This document shows, piece by piece, positions 16,702 to 24,137 of a DNA stretch of 43,134 nt. Under the pieces are notes generated by a model. That model saw nothing but the letters and a program-made list of their open reading frames with translations, made no database searches and was not told the DNA's origin. The translations under genes and the position numbers were made by a program. The number at the start of each line of letters is the position of its first letter. Position 1 is the first letter of the stretch. The DNA comes from Cohnella thermotolerans DSM 17683 (GTDB lineage Bacteria; Bacillota; Bacilli; Paenibacillales; Paenibacillaceae): NCBI RefSeq assembly GCF_000429825.1, contig NZ_AUCP01000059.1:1-43134 (forward strand), given 5' to 3'.

Positions 16702-16809
16702 TTATTTCTCCTCCTCGGAGCCCTTCTTGCGGCTTCTGTATTCCAGCACGAACGAGGCGATGACGCACGGAACGAATATGATCCACAGCCAGATGGACAG
16801 ATGTCCCAT
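16702..16809 (-). CDS. 35-aa single-pass membrane peptide
   Basis: A very small gene: ATG at 16809, preceded by AAAGGAG at ideal distance, and stop at 16702. The product begins MGHLSIWLWIIFVPCVIASF, has one hydrophobic helix (about residues 5-22), and ends in a charged tail (YRSRKKGSEEEK). It is the first gene of a two-gene operon with the 66-aa protein and has its own good promoter. Such peptides can be regulators of membrane complexes, toxin-like, or stress peptides; the sequence alone does not tell. The charged cytoplasmic-looking tail argues mildly against a pore-forming toxin. Confidence 0.7.
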   Translation of the reverse strand: MGHLSIWLWIIFVPCVIASFVLEYRSRKKGSEEEK

Positions 16810-16874
16810 GAGTTCACTCCTTTCAAAGGCGGAAGCGGGGTTCTCTTTCTTTTGAAGAATCTTCAATTGACTCC

Positions 16875-16904
16875 ATTGTAACTTGAAAATAATCCCTTTT
16901 TCAA
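16875..16904 (-). promoter_or_regulatory. Minus-strand promoter with embedded inverted repeat
   Basis: On the minus strand TTGAAA (16904-16899), 18-bp spacer, TACAAT (16880-16875). The inverted repeat TTGAAAA (16883-16889) / TTTTCAA (16898-16904) spans the spacer and overlaps the -35 box. It is a good candidate operator for the XRE protein encoded on the other side. Confidence 0.6.
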
Positions 16905-16933
16905 CAAGAATATTGAATAATCGGCAACAAATC

Positions 16934-16962
16934 TGTTGGAATAACGGCTAATCTTTTATACT
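16934..16962 (+). promoter_or_regulatory. Probable promoter of the XRE regulator gene
   Basis: TGTTGG (16934-16939), 17-bp spacer, TATACT (16957-16962), 22 bp upstream of the start codon. The -10 is good and the -35 is weak. Confidence 0.5.
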
Positions 16963-16984
16963 GATTAGTTGAGAGGTGAGGCCG

Positions 16985-17368
16985 ATGTCGTTCGGCTCGC
17001 GTTTAAAGCAAGCGCGCAACGGGAAGCATTTGACGCAGAATCAAGTCGCGGCCAAGCTGGGACTCGACTTCACGACCATCTCCAAATACGAGAACGACAA
17101 GTCTCAGCCGGACAATGAAATTCTTCGGGAGCTGGCCGGCATCTACGAGGTCTCCCTGGACTGGCTGCTGACGGGGGACCGGCCGCAGAAGGACAAAGAG
17201 CAGCCCGAGTCGCCGAACCGGCTGTGCATCGGCGGCGAGTGCGAGGATTTGACGGACGAGGAAGCGAAGCACCTGTTGGACAGCCTGGAGATGTTTCGCC
17301 TGCTGAAGGCCAAGCGGGAGAGGGAACAGAGGCGAAGCGAACAAATTTTGCCGCGACGAACGGAATAA
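16985..17368 (+). CDS. XRE-family transcriptional regulator
   Basis: A 127-aa DNA-binding protein. The first ~65 residues are a helix-turn-helix of the Cro/C1 type: RLKQARNGKHLTQNQVAAKL, recognition part DFTTISKYENDKSQP, then LAGIYEVSLDWLLTGD, the usual end of a SinR/Xre domain. The C-terminal ~55 residues are charged and helical (LTDEEAKHLLDSLEMFRLLK), probably for dimerisation. ATG 16985 follows GAGAGG; the GTG at 16976 would sit on it. It likely represses the divergent two-gene operon and itself through the palindrome between them. There is no metalloprotease partner, so this is not an obvious ImmR/ImmA phage-type pair. Confidence 0.88.
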   Translation: MSFGSRLKQARNGKHLTQNQVAAKLGLDFTTISKYENDKSQPDNEILRELAGIYEVSLDWLLTGDRPQKDKEQPESPNRLCIGGECEDLTDEEAKHLLDSLEMFRLLKAKREREQRRSEQILPRRTE

Positions 17369-17441
17369 GGGCACCTGTTTTCCCATGCGAATGGGCGGAC
17401 AGGTGTTTCTTATTTCTGAAAGGGTTAAAAAAGACGAGCCG

Positions 17442-17471
17442 TTCGAACTGTTCATACGTATGAGGTATAAT
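17442..17471 (+). promoter_or_regulatory. Promoter of the TM-GNAT gene
   Basis: TATAAT at 17466-17471 matches the -10 consensus; TTCGAA (17442-17447) at 18 bp is a weak -35. It lies within the longest open frame and so supports the internal TTG start at 17505. Confidence 0.5.
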
Positions 17472-17504
17472 AAAGTATCTAGCCTAGCTCAGGAGGTTCC
17501 CCAT

Positions 17505-18563
17505 TTGCCGAAACCAAGCAGCATCAAAACCGCTCAAATTGTGTTAGTCTTGAAGCTCGCCCTTGTGTTGTTCATGCTGGTGTTAGCCTTGCTGCTGCTT
17601 GTCATTCCGGACAGCTTTTCCAGCGGCTGGAGCAGCTACAGGAGCAAAACGATCGATACCATGTTCGGGTTGGCCCCGCAGGAATATAAAGCCGGACATT
17701 TCGGCATCGTGGCGATCAACCTCGCGCCTTCGATCATTCTGATTGCGCTTACGCTGTTCTTCATCCATCGGCGCAAACGGATGGCGTCGATCATTCTGGC
17801 GCTGCTCGCTTTATGGTTCTCCTCCAACAACGTCATTCAGTTGGTGCTGTCGTTCGCCGTCGTCGTCTTGTTGTTTACCCGGTCGAGCCGATCCTATTTC
17901 GCAGCGGGGGCCGATGCGCCAGGCGCGGAAGTGCCGGCCGAAGCGGAGCGGCAGGAGGAGACGGAGCCGACCGCCGAACCGGAGAGCGAGAAGGAGACGG
18001 CTTCGGAAGACGCGGAAGGCGAGCGTTCCGGGACGAAGCCTGAGGCCGCCGCAGCGGCGAGGCGGAAGCCGAGCGCCGATCCGGTCGTCGAAATCCGGGA
18101 GGCGGACGCCGGAGATGCGGAAGTCGTGCACGCCCTCATGATGGAGGCGTTCGAGGAATACCGCGCGGCGGTTCCCCCTTCGAGCGCGCTGGACGAGACG
18201 GTCGAATCCGTTCGCGCGGCGCTCGAGTCGGGGAGCGAATCGGCGGCGATTTTGTATGAGGACGGCATCCCCGGCGCCATGGTGCGCTTCCGATACGACG
18301 AAGACGCCATTTATTTCTTCCGGCTGTCGGTTCTTCCGGCGCGGCGGAAAAGGGGCTATGCCCGCCAATTGGTCCAATGGATCGAGCAGCGCGGCCGGAG
18401 CAAGGGGCTGGCCATCAGCCGCTGCCGGGTAAGGCAGTCCGTCCACCGGAATCTCATCCTCTATGAGAATATGGGCTACGAGATCAAGGATCAGGAGCTG
18501 ATCGTCCGCCCCGGAGGAACCGTCAAGACGCTGACGCTGGAGAAAAACCTGGGCCCGTATTAG
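17505..18563 (+). CDS. Membrane-anchored GNAT N-acetyltransferase fusion
   Basis: A 352-aa two-part protein. Residues 9-126 contain about four hydrophobic helices (9-34, 67-88, 93-106, 108-126) without a recognised family. A very acidic, Glu/Ala-rich linker follows (about 138-190, PAEAERQEETEPTAEPESEK). Residues 194-352 are a GNAT acetyltransferase: the acetyl-CoA loop is in LSVLPARRKRGYARQLVQWI (274-293), and ENMGYE near 321-326 is the usual C-terminal GNAT strand. The TTG start has AGGAGG eight bases upstream and lies 34 bp after a TATAAT box; the longer frame from 17385 would place the promoter inside the gene. It probably acetylates an amine at the inner membrane face; the target is unknown. 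Confidence 0.8.
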   Translation: MPKPSSIKTAQIVLVLKLALVLFMLVLALLLLVIPDSFSSGWSSYRSKTIDTMFGLAPQEYKAGHFGIVAINLAPSIILIALTLFFIHRRKRMASIILALLALWFSSNNVIQLVLSFAVVVLLFTRSSRSYFAAGADAPGAEVPAEAERQEETEPTAEPESEKETASEDAEGERSGTKPEAAAAARRKPSADPVVEIREADAGDAEVVHALMMEAFEEYRAAVPPSSALDETVESVRAALESGSESAAILYEDGIPGAMVRFRYDEDAIYFFRLSVLPARRKRGYARQLVQWIEQRGRSKGLAISRCRVRQSVHRNLILYENMGYEIKDQELIVRPGGTVKTLTLEKNLGPY

Positions 18564-18590
18564 GAAATGGGCATCCCCGTTTAGCGGACC

Positions 18591-18839
18591 GTCATCCCAT
18601 TATCCCCAGGGTTCAGGGAGGAACGGGCTGGTTTCCGGAGGTCATCCCATTATCCCTTGGGCTCAGATACGGTTTGTGTTCGGAGGCCTCCCATTATCCC
18701 ATCGGCTCAGACACGGCTTGCTTCTCGGGAAGTCATCCCATTATCCCCTTGGCTAAGGCGGGCCTGCTCATCGGGAGGTTGTCCCACTATCCCCGGCGTT
18801 CAGGTTTCTGCCCGTTCTGAACGAACGGGATAATGGGAC
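18591..18839 (-). repeat. Array of ~46-bp imperfect repeats with an inverted end unit
   Basis: Five minus-oriented units carry the core CCCATTATCCC (CCCACTATCCC in the last) with starts near 18591, 18641, 18686, 18732 and 18778, that is spacings 50, 45, 46 and 46. Each is followed by GGCTCAG or a variant (GGTTCAG, GGCTAAG, GCGTTCAG). A sixth, opposite unit (CTGAACGAACGGGATAATGGG, ending at 18838) forms a large hairpin with the fifth. On the minus strand the unit reads CTGAG, about five bases, GGGATAA, the same head and period as the array at 459-641. The 440-bp gap between the GNAT and HAD genes holds nothing else but the terminator at 18964. Confidence 0.75.
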
Positions 18840-18963
18840 GGCTGGCGGAAAGACGATGGATGACCGCGAGTGGCGCGGCGACAGACAGACGAAGGTCGGG
18901 GGCGCTTTCTCCGTCCGGAGCGGCGTTTTTCGTTCTGAACACCGCCGCCAACATTGCTGAGAT

Positions 18964-18997
18964 GGAAAAGAGCCGCACCCGCGTGCGGCTCTTTTCC
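18964..18997. terminator. Strong terminator hairpin
   Basis: GGAAAAGAGCCGCAC (18964-18978), loop CCGC, GTGCGGCTCTTTTCC (18983-18997): a perfect 15-bp stem with T-rich arms on both strands, directly after the minus-strand HAD gene. Confidence 0.85.
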
Positions 18998-19001
18998 ATG
19001 A

Positions 19002-19805
19002 TTAGGCGTTCAGCACGAACTTCTCCAGAACGTGGGCCACTCCGTCGTCATTGTTGCTCAATGTGACGTAATCGGCGATCTCCCGCAGCGCCGGAACCGC
19101 GTTGGCCATCGCTACGCCAAGGCCGGCCGCTTCGATCATCTCCCGGTCGTTCCAGGCGTCGCCGATGGCGATCGTCTCCTCCATCGGGATGCCGAAATGG
19201 CCGGCCAGGAAGCGTAAAGCGTGCCCCTTCGTTCCTTCGGGATGAAGAAACTCGAGGTAGTTCGCTTTCGACTTGGTCATGTGCACCCCGTCTCCGAGCA
19301 GAGGGCGAAGGACGGGGATGAGGTCGTCCAGCTTTTGCGGATCGTCGATGATGACGAGCTTCGTGTGGCGGCCTTCCGGCAGCCGGTCGAGATCCGGCTC
19401 AATCTTGTAAGGAATGCCGGATTGCTTGGCGTACCCGATCAGTTTCTCGCCCCCGTCGAAGGAGTACAGCTGATCGTCGATGTAGGTTTGCAGGTGGAGA
19501 CCGTGCTCGCGCGTATAATCGTACAAGATGCGAACCGTCTCCATCGGCACCGAACGTTCGTAGAGCACCTGCTCGTCAAGCAGGTTGCGGACCAGCGAGC
19601 CTTGGTACGTGATGATCGGCACGTTCAGTCCGACCTGCTTCGCGATCCGCTGGGCCGAAGCGAACATGCGGCCGGTTGCAATCGTAAGCCGTACGCCTTG
19701 CGCCAACGCACGGGCCATCGCTTCGCGCGTTTTGTCGCTTACGGTCAACTCGTCGGTCAACAGCGTGTCGTCCAAGTCCATGGCAATAAAACGATACTTC
19801 GTCAT
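19002..19805 (-). CDS. HAD-superfamily phosphatase, Cof subfamily
   Basis: A 267-aa cytosolic phosphatase. HAD motif I is FIAMDLDDTLL (Asp10 nucleophile, Asp12 acid), motif II TIATGR, motif III around KGHALRFLAGHFGI (Lys) and motif IV IGDAWNDREMIEAAG. The cap inserted between motifs II and III is of the C2B type, so it belongs with YwpJ/YkrA/SupH-like sugar-phosphate or cofactor phosphatases. The start at 19805 follows AAAGGAGAG; the longer frame to 19925 has no such site. The substrate cannot be assigned from sequence. Confidence 0.92.
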   Translation of the reverse strand: MTKYRFIAMDLDDTLLTDELTVSDKTREAMARALAQGVRLTIATGRMFASAQRIAKQVGLNVPIITYQGSLVRNLLDEQVLYERSVPMETVRILYDYTREHGLHLQTYIDDQLYSFDGGEKLIGYAKQSGIPYKIEPDLDRLPEGRHTKLVIIDDPQKLDDLIPVLRPLLGDGVHMTKSKANYLEFLHPEGTKGHALRFLAGHFGIPMEETIAIGDAWNDREMIEAAGLGVAMANAVPALREIADYVTLSNNDDGVAHVLEKFVLNA

Positions 19806-19996
19806 CGTGCGGTTTCTCTCTCCTTTGACTCCTATCGGAGCTAGGCTATTCTCCGATTGTATCCCAACGGCGGCGCTGCCGACAACCCGTTCGCTTCTGC
19901 GGTAACTGCGCCAAGAGGCGTTCATGCCGCATGCGGTTGACTGCCGTCATGCGGCGCCACACCGCTCGCCGGTCGCTGCGGGTCCCGTGAGAAGGC

Positions 19997-20851
19997 TTAT
20001 TCCGTCGTTCCGCCGGGCGCATGATCGGCCAGCCATTGCCGGATGACGGTGAACACGGCGGCCCGTCCCGCCTCGTTGTGCAACTCGTGCCGGTAGCCCG
20101 GCCATTCGACGAAGGTGCACAGGCTTCCCGCGGCTTCGGCGAACAGGCGGCTGGCCGCGATAGAGGTCACTTTGTCGTCGTCTCCGTGCATGAGGAGCAA
20201 CGGAACGCGCAACCGATCCGCATGCCGGATCGCCCAAATTCCCGACCGCCGGACGCCGAAGAAAAATTTCGCCGTAATATGCCCGTGTCCGAGCGGGTCT
20301 TCCGACAGCCGGCGAATCATCTCCGGATCGGAGGTGAGACGCTCGGCGGCAAGGGGACGATGATTGGAGTATTGCGGATATACGCGTTCGAGCAGCCGGC
20401 CGATTAGGACCTGGGCTTGCGGGGGATCGAACGCCAGCTTGAGCCACGGCCCTGTGACGATGGCGCCGGCGATGTCCGGCTGCCGCCGCAGCAAATAATT
20501 GAGCGTCACGTTGCCGCCCATGCTATGGCCGAACAGAAAGATCGGCGCCCCCGGGTAACGGGTGCGCGCCTCTCTCACCAGCCGGTCCGGCCCTTCCAGC
20601 AGCGCCTCATAGCTCGGCACGTGACCGCGGCGTCCTGGCGTCTTGCCGTGCCCGTATTGATCGAATGCGGCGACGGCATATCATTCTTCCGTTAGCATTT
20701 TCGCTACGTGCTCGTAACGTCCGGCATGCTCGCCCATCCCGTGCACGATTCCAACGAAGCCCCGCGCCTCGCTCCGCAGCTCCGGCAGCCATTCGCAGGC
20801 GTACATTCGGGTTCCGTCCGCGAGCGGCCATTCCCATTCCCGATCCGCCAT
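19997..20851 (-). pseudogene. Alpha/beta hydrolase (monoacylglycerol lipase type) interrupted by one in-frame TGA
   Basis: Reading from ATG 20851 (AAGGAGG upstream), the frame encodes 56 residues with GFVGIVHGMGEHAGRYEHVA, the oxyanion region of monoacylglycerol lipases. It then meets TGA at 20683-20681 and continues in the same frame with YAVAAFDQYGHGKTPGRRGH, the nucleophile motif GHSMGG, the acid in HGDDDKV and the catalytic His in GYRHELH, to TAA at 19997. The expected residue at the stop is Gly (GGA to TGA, one base). No frame change is involved. The shorter piece starting at 20620 keeps the triad but lacks the oxyanion strand. Either a recent inactivation or a base-call error; otherwise the gene is full length (284 codons). 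Confidence 0.8.
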
Positions 20852-21012
20852 TCAATGTCCTCCTTCCGGTTTTTCGCGCACTTTCTTCCTTTGTAGCCCA
20901 ATTTCGGATCAAAAGCAATCTTCTTGGCAAGCAACATTTTTCGTATGTTCTCCGTTTCTTTAAACAGACGGCACAAATAACAAGAGCCGAACCAGGAAGG
21001 GGAACACAAACG

Positions 21013-22056
21013 ATGAGATTCACACGGTCCCAAAAAACGGCGCTCGCCTTGACCTCCGCCGCCATGCTGGCGGCGCTGCTCGCGGGCTGCGCTTCCGACA
21101 ACAGCGGCGGAGCTTCGAGTCCGTCCGCTCCCGCTTCGCCGACGGCGAGCGCACCGGCGCAGGCCGAGACGGCTTCCGCGTCGCCATCGCCGGGCGAGGA
21201 CAACGGCGCCGCGCTGCTGGCCGACTTCAAAGCCAAGGTTCAAGCCGGCGCCGCCGCTTCGGAGCTGGGCAAGCTGCTGGACGATTCCATCCCGCAAGTG
21301 AAGCCGGAGATCGCGGATGAGATGATCCGGGAGCTGCTCGCCTACTACGATGCCCGTCTCCAGGATGTCGAGAAGACGTTCGAGGCGGACGCCGTGCAGC
21401 AAAACCTGCAGTCGCTGAAATGGCCGTTCACGGACGACCAGACGGCGGGCATCAAGGACGAGACGGCCCGCAAGGCGATCGAGGAAGCGGTCGCCGGCGG
21501 CTACAAGCTGGAGACGGCGGAAGGGTTCGTTTTCCCGGTCGTCGATTACGGCAAGCTGAAGCGGTTCGACGCCCATCTCTCCGCCGAGATGAAGGACTAT
21601 ATCGCGCTGCTGGCGATGGAATCCGACGCCAAAACCGCGGCTGACGGCGGACTCGTCATTACGTGGGATGAGCTGGCCAATCGCGCGCTCGCGGCCGAAA
21701 AATACGTCAAAGATTATCCCGAATCGAAGGAGCGCCAAGAGGCTGCCAAACGTTACTTGCAATACATGTGGGATTTGCTGATCGGGCTTGACAATACGCC
21801 GGTTTTCGAATTCGAGACGTTCAAGATCGATCCCAAAGTGAAAGCCGAGTACGAGAAAGTCGTCGCGGAGCATCCGGACACGGTTACGGCCCAGATGGCA
21901 CAGCAATTCCTCGACGTATTGAAGAAGACGGGCGGCGCCGTATTCAAGAAGGGCAAGGACGGACAGCAGGTCGACATTCCGGAGGTCAAGGCGTTCCGGG
22001 ACGGCATGCAGGCGAAAATTTTGGAACGGCTCGGCGTAGCCAATCCGAATAAATAA
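21013..22056 (+). CDS. Lipoprotein of unknown function
   Basis: A 347-aa secreted lipoprotein: signal MRFTRSQKTALALTSAAMLA, lipobox LLAGC with Cys26, then a Ser/Pro/Ala-rich tether (about 27-65). The rest (70-347) is helical and charged, with stretches such as KPEIADEMIRELLAYYDARL, EKYVKDYPESKERQEAAKRY and TVTAQMAQQFLDVLKK; the YPESKERQEA style resembles TPR-like helical hairpins. I do not recognise the family. The start at 21013 follows AGGAAGGGGA. It is followed after 109 bp by the GH1 gene on the same strand; there is no obvious terminator, but the GH1 gene has its own control region. Confidence 0.75.
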   Translation: MRFTRSQKTALALTSAAMLAALLAGCASDNSGGASSPSAPASPTASAPAQAETASASPSPGEDNGAALLADFKAKVQAGAAASELGKLLDDSIPQVKPEIADEMIRELLAYYDARLQDVEKTFEADAVQQNLQSLKWPFTDDQTAGIKDETARKAIEEAVAGGYKLETAEGFVFPVVDYGKLKRFDAHLSAEMKDYIALLAMESDAKTAADGGLVITWDELANRALAAEKYVKDYPESKERQEAAKRYLQYMWDLLIGLDNTPVFEFETFKIDPKVKAEYEKVVAEHPDTVTAQMAQQFLDVLKKTGGAVFKKGKDGQQVDIPEVKAFRDGMQAKILERLGVANPNK

Positions 22057-22103
22057 TCGCCAAAATCGTACAGCAACAAAGCCCCCATTGCCGCGCGAAA
22101 TGA

Positions 22104-22130
22104 TTTACAATGGTAGACAGAAAACGTTTT
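22104..22130 (+). promoter_or_regulatory. Promoter/operator region of the GH1 gene
   Basis: TTTACA (22104-22109) is a possible -35. The perfect palindrome AAAACGTTTT (22121-22130), with its central CG, looks like the core of a LacI-family operator and lies 35 bp before the start codon. It is not a good CcpA cre match: the flanking TG and CA are missing. Confidence 0.4.
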
Positions 22131-22165
22131 ACATCATCCATTTCATTCGCGCGGAGGGATAGGCT

Positions 22166-23512
22166 TTGACTAAATTGGTTTTTCCGCAAGATTTCGTTTG
22201 GGGTACGGCCACCGCGTCCTATCAGATCGAAGGCGCTTATCAGGAAGACGGTCGGGGACTGTCCATTTGGGACACGTTCTCGCATACGCCGGGCAAAGTC
22301 GTTAACAACGACAACGGCGACGTCGCCTGCGACAGCTACCACCGTTATGAAGAAGACGTAGCGCTGTTGAAAAAGCTCGGCGTCAAGGCGTACCGCTTCT
22401 CGATCGCTTGGCCCCGAATTTTCCCGCAAGGAACGGGGGAAGTGAACGAGAAAGGGCTGGACTACTACCACCGCGTCATCGACGCTCTGCTGGAGGCCGG
22501 CATCGAGCCTTGCGTGACGCTCTACCACTGGGATTTGCCGCAAGCGCTGCAGGACAAGGGCGGTTGGGCGAACCGCGAGACGATCGACGCTTTCGTGAAT
22601 TACGCGGAAGTGGCGTTCAAGGCGTATGGCGGCAAAGTGAAGCAATGGATCACGTTTAACGAGACGTGGTGCATCTCCTTCCTGTCCAACTACATCGGCG
22701 CCCATGCGCCGGGCAACACCGACCTGCAATTGGCTGTTACCGTCGCCCACAACTGCATGGTCGCGCATGGCGAAGCGGTCAAGAAATTCCGCTCGCTCGG
22801 CATCCAGGGCCAAATCGGCACGACCCACAACCTGTACTGGTTCGAGCCGTATTCCACCAAGCCGGAGGACGTCGCGGCCGCTCGCCGTCAGCGTGCTTAC
22901 AACAACGAATGGTTTATGGATCCGACCTTCAAAGGCTCCTACCCGCAATTCATGGTCGACTGGTTCCGCGAGAAGGGCGTCACCGTGCCGATCCAGCCGG
23001 GCGACCTGGAGACGATATCGCAGCCGATCGACTTCATCGGCGTGAACTTCTACAGCGGCGGCTTCGGGCGCTACAAGAAGGGAGAAGGCCTGTTCGACTG
23101 CGAAGAAGTGCAAATCGGCTTCGACAAGACGTATATGAATTGGAACGTCTATCCGGACGGGTTGTACAAAGTTCTCTCCTGGGTCAAAGAAGCTTACGGC
23201 GACATTCCGATCTATATTACGGAGAACGGGGCTTGCTACGAAGACGAGCTGACCGCCGACGGCCGCGTTCACGACGCGAAGCGCGTCGATTACTACAAGA
23301 AGCACTTCATCCAATGCCATCGGCTGATCGAATCCGGCGTGCCGCTCAAGGGCTACTTCGCCTGGTCGCTGCTGGACAACTTCGAATGGGCGGAAGGGTA
23401 CAACAAACGCTTCGGCATCGTCTACACGAACTACGAGACGCTGGAGCGTTATCCGAAGGACAGCTTTTACTTCATCCAGCAAGTCATCAAGGACGGCGGG
23501 CTGGAAGTGTAA
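22166..23512 (+). CDS. GH1 beta-glucosidase / 6-phospho-beta-glucosidase family
   Basis: A 448-aa cytosolic TIM-barrel glycosidase. The N-terminal GH1 signature is FVWGTATASYQIEGA (10-24), the acid/base Glu166 is in TFNETW and the nucleophile Glu353 in YITENGA; SLLDNFEWAEGYNKRFG carries the aglycone-site residues. In almost all GH1 enzymes the acid/base motif is NEP; here it is NET (Thr167). FEWAEGY fits beta-glucosidase more than the phospho-beta-glucosidase pattern, so a free beta-glucoside is the more likely substrate. The start is TTG with GGAGGG seven bases upstream. It has its own operator-like palindrome and a terminator. Confidence 0.95.
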   Translation: MTKLVFPQDFVWGTATASYQIEGAYQEDGRGLSIWDTFSHTPGKVVNNDNGDVACDSYHRYEEDVALLKKLGVKAYRFSIAWPRIFPQGTGEVNEKGLDYYHRVIDALLEAGIEPCVTLYHWDLPQALQDKGGWANRETIDAFVNYAEVAFKAYGGKVKQWITFNETWCISFLSNYIGAHAPGNTDLQLAVTVAHNCMVAHGEAVKKFRSLGIQGQIGTTHNLYWFEPYSTKPEDVAAARRQRAYNNEWFMDPTFKGSYPQFMVDWFREKGVTVPIQPGDLETISQPIDFIGVNFYSGGFGRYKKGEGLFDCEEVQIGFDKTYMNWNVYPDGLYKVLSWVKEAYGDIPIYITENGACYEDELTADGRVHDAKRVDYYKKHFIQCHRLIESGVPLKGYFAWSLLDNFEWAEGYNKRFGIVYTNYETLERYPKDSFYFIQQVIKDGGLEV

Positions 23513-23532
23513 GACGGCTTTTTGGGTCCGGG

Positions 23533-23581
23533 AGGCCCGGCATAGGGGTTCGGCGAGGCGCTGCTTCGCCGGGCCTTTTTT
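23533..23581 (+). terminator. Terminator of the GH1 gene
   Basis: AGGCCCGGC (23533-23541) pairs with GCCGGGCCT (23568-23576) across a long structured loop and runs into TTTTTT. Confidence 0.85.
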
Positions 23582-23706
23582 ACGTTTTATCTCGCCGTTC
23601 AAGGACACCTATGCGTCGTTGCCCATCCTGCCGGATAGATTGGTCCGAAGCTACGCATACTGCGTACACGGCGCTAGCAAGACAAGACATCATGAGGATG
23701 GGAAAC

Positions 23707-23850
23707 ATGGCCATTATTTGCGATTACTGTGAGCAGGAGTCCGACTCGGCGCATACCGTAACGAAATACGACGAGGAAGGCAAAGAGAAAGGCCTTGAGC
23801 TTTTATGCGGGCTGTGCTACGCAGAGTGGCTTCAATCCATTAAAGGGTAG
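23707..23850 (+). CDS. Small zinc-ribbon protein (47 aa)
   Basis: A 47-aa protein with two CxxC knuckles, Cys5/Cys8 (CDYC) and Cys34/Cys37 (CGLC), separated by a charged beta-hairpin-like stretch (HTVTKYDEEGKEKGLE). This is the spacing of a minimal treble-clef or rubredoxin-like zinc site. GAGGATG precedes ATG 23707; starts at 23692 and 23698 are possible and would add a few residues. The next small gene follows after 11 bp, so they are probably co-transcribed. Function unknown; similar mini zinc-ribbons act as protein-binding or RNA-binding adaptors. Confidence 0.65.
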   Translation: MAIICDYCEQESDSAHTVTKYDEEGKEKGLELLCGLCYAEWLQSIKG

Positions 23851-23861
23851 GTGACACCGGG

Positions 23862-24044
23862 ATGGACGAAGATCGGGAATTCGACTCCGACCGTCATGAA
23901 GATCCCGCCCGGGAATTTCAGCTCGATCAATCCTACGACGCTTGGTATCGGGCGATGAAAAAGCAAATTCGCCAAGCGGAGGAAATGACGCGGGCGCCTC
24001 GGAAGTCAGACGTGTACGAAGCGATGGACGACGACGATTTTTGA
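23862..24044 (+). CDS. Small acidic protein (60 aa), unknown
   Basis: A 60-aa hydrophilic protein starting MDEDREFDSDRHEDPAREF and ending in an acidic run (EAMDDDDF). The middle (AWYRAMKKQIRQAEEM) is a likely helix. It follows the mini zinc-ribbon gene by 11 bp with a weak GGTG-type ribosome site. No family recognised. The conserved look of the pair comes only from operon spacing and codon use, so the call is moderate. Confidence 0.5.
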   Translation: MDEDREFDSDRHEDPAREFQLDQSYDAWYRAMKKQIRQAEEMTRAPRKSDVYEAMDDDDF

Positions 24045-24075
24045 GAAGGGATCGCGGCGAAGATGCCGTTACGCA

Positions 24076-24114
24076 CCGCAGCGCCGTTGCCCGGACAGGG
24101 ATGCGGCGCTGCGG
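24076..24114. repeat. Inverted repeat, 10-bp stem
   Basis: CCGCAGCGCC (24076-24085), 19-nt loop, GGCGCTGCGG (24105-24114). A GC-only hairpin without a T-run, just downstream of the small-gene pair. Confidence 0.6.
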
Positions 24115-24137
24115 CGGTTCGAATGCCGTTTAACGGA

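Noticed and set aside
16985..17368. XRE regulator as part of a toxin-antitoxin or phage immunity pair
   Set aside because: No ImmA-type metalloprotease, RNase or kinase toxin beside it; the 35-aa peptide has a charged tail and shows no clear toxin signature.
22116..22132. CcpA cre site before the GH1 gene
   Set aside because: The centre AAAACGTTTT fits, but the outer TG and CA of the cre consensus are missing; kept only as a generic palindrome.
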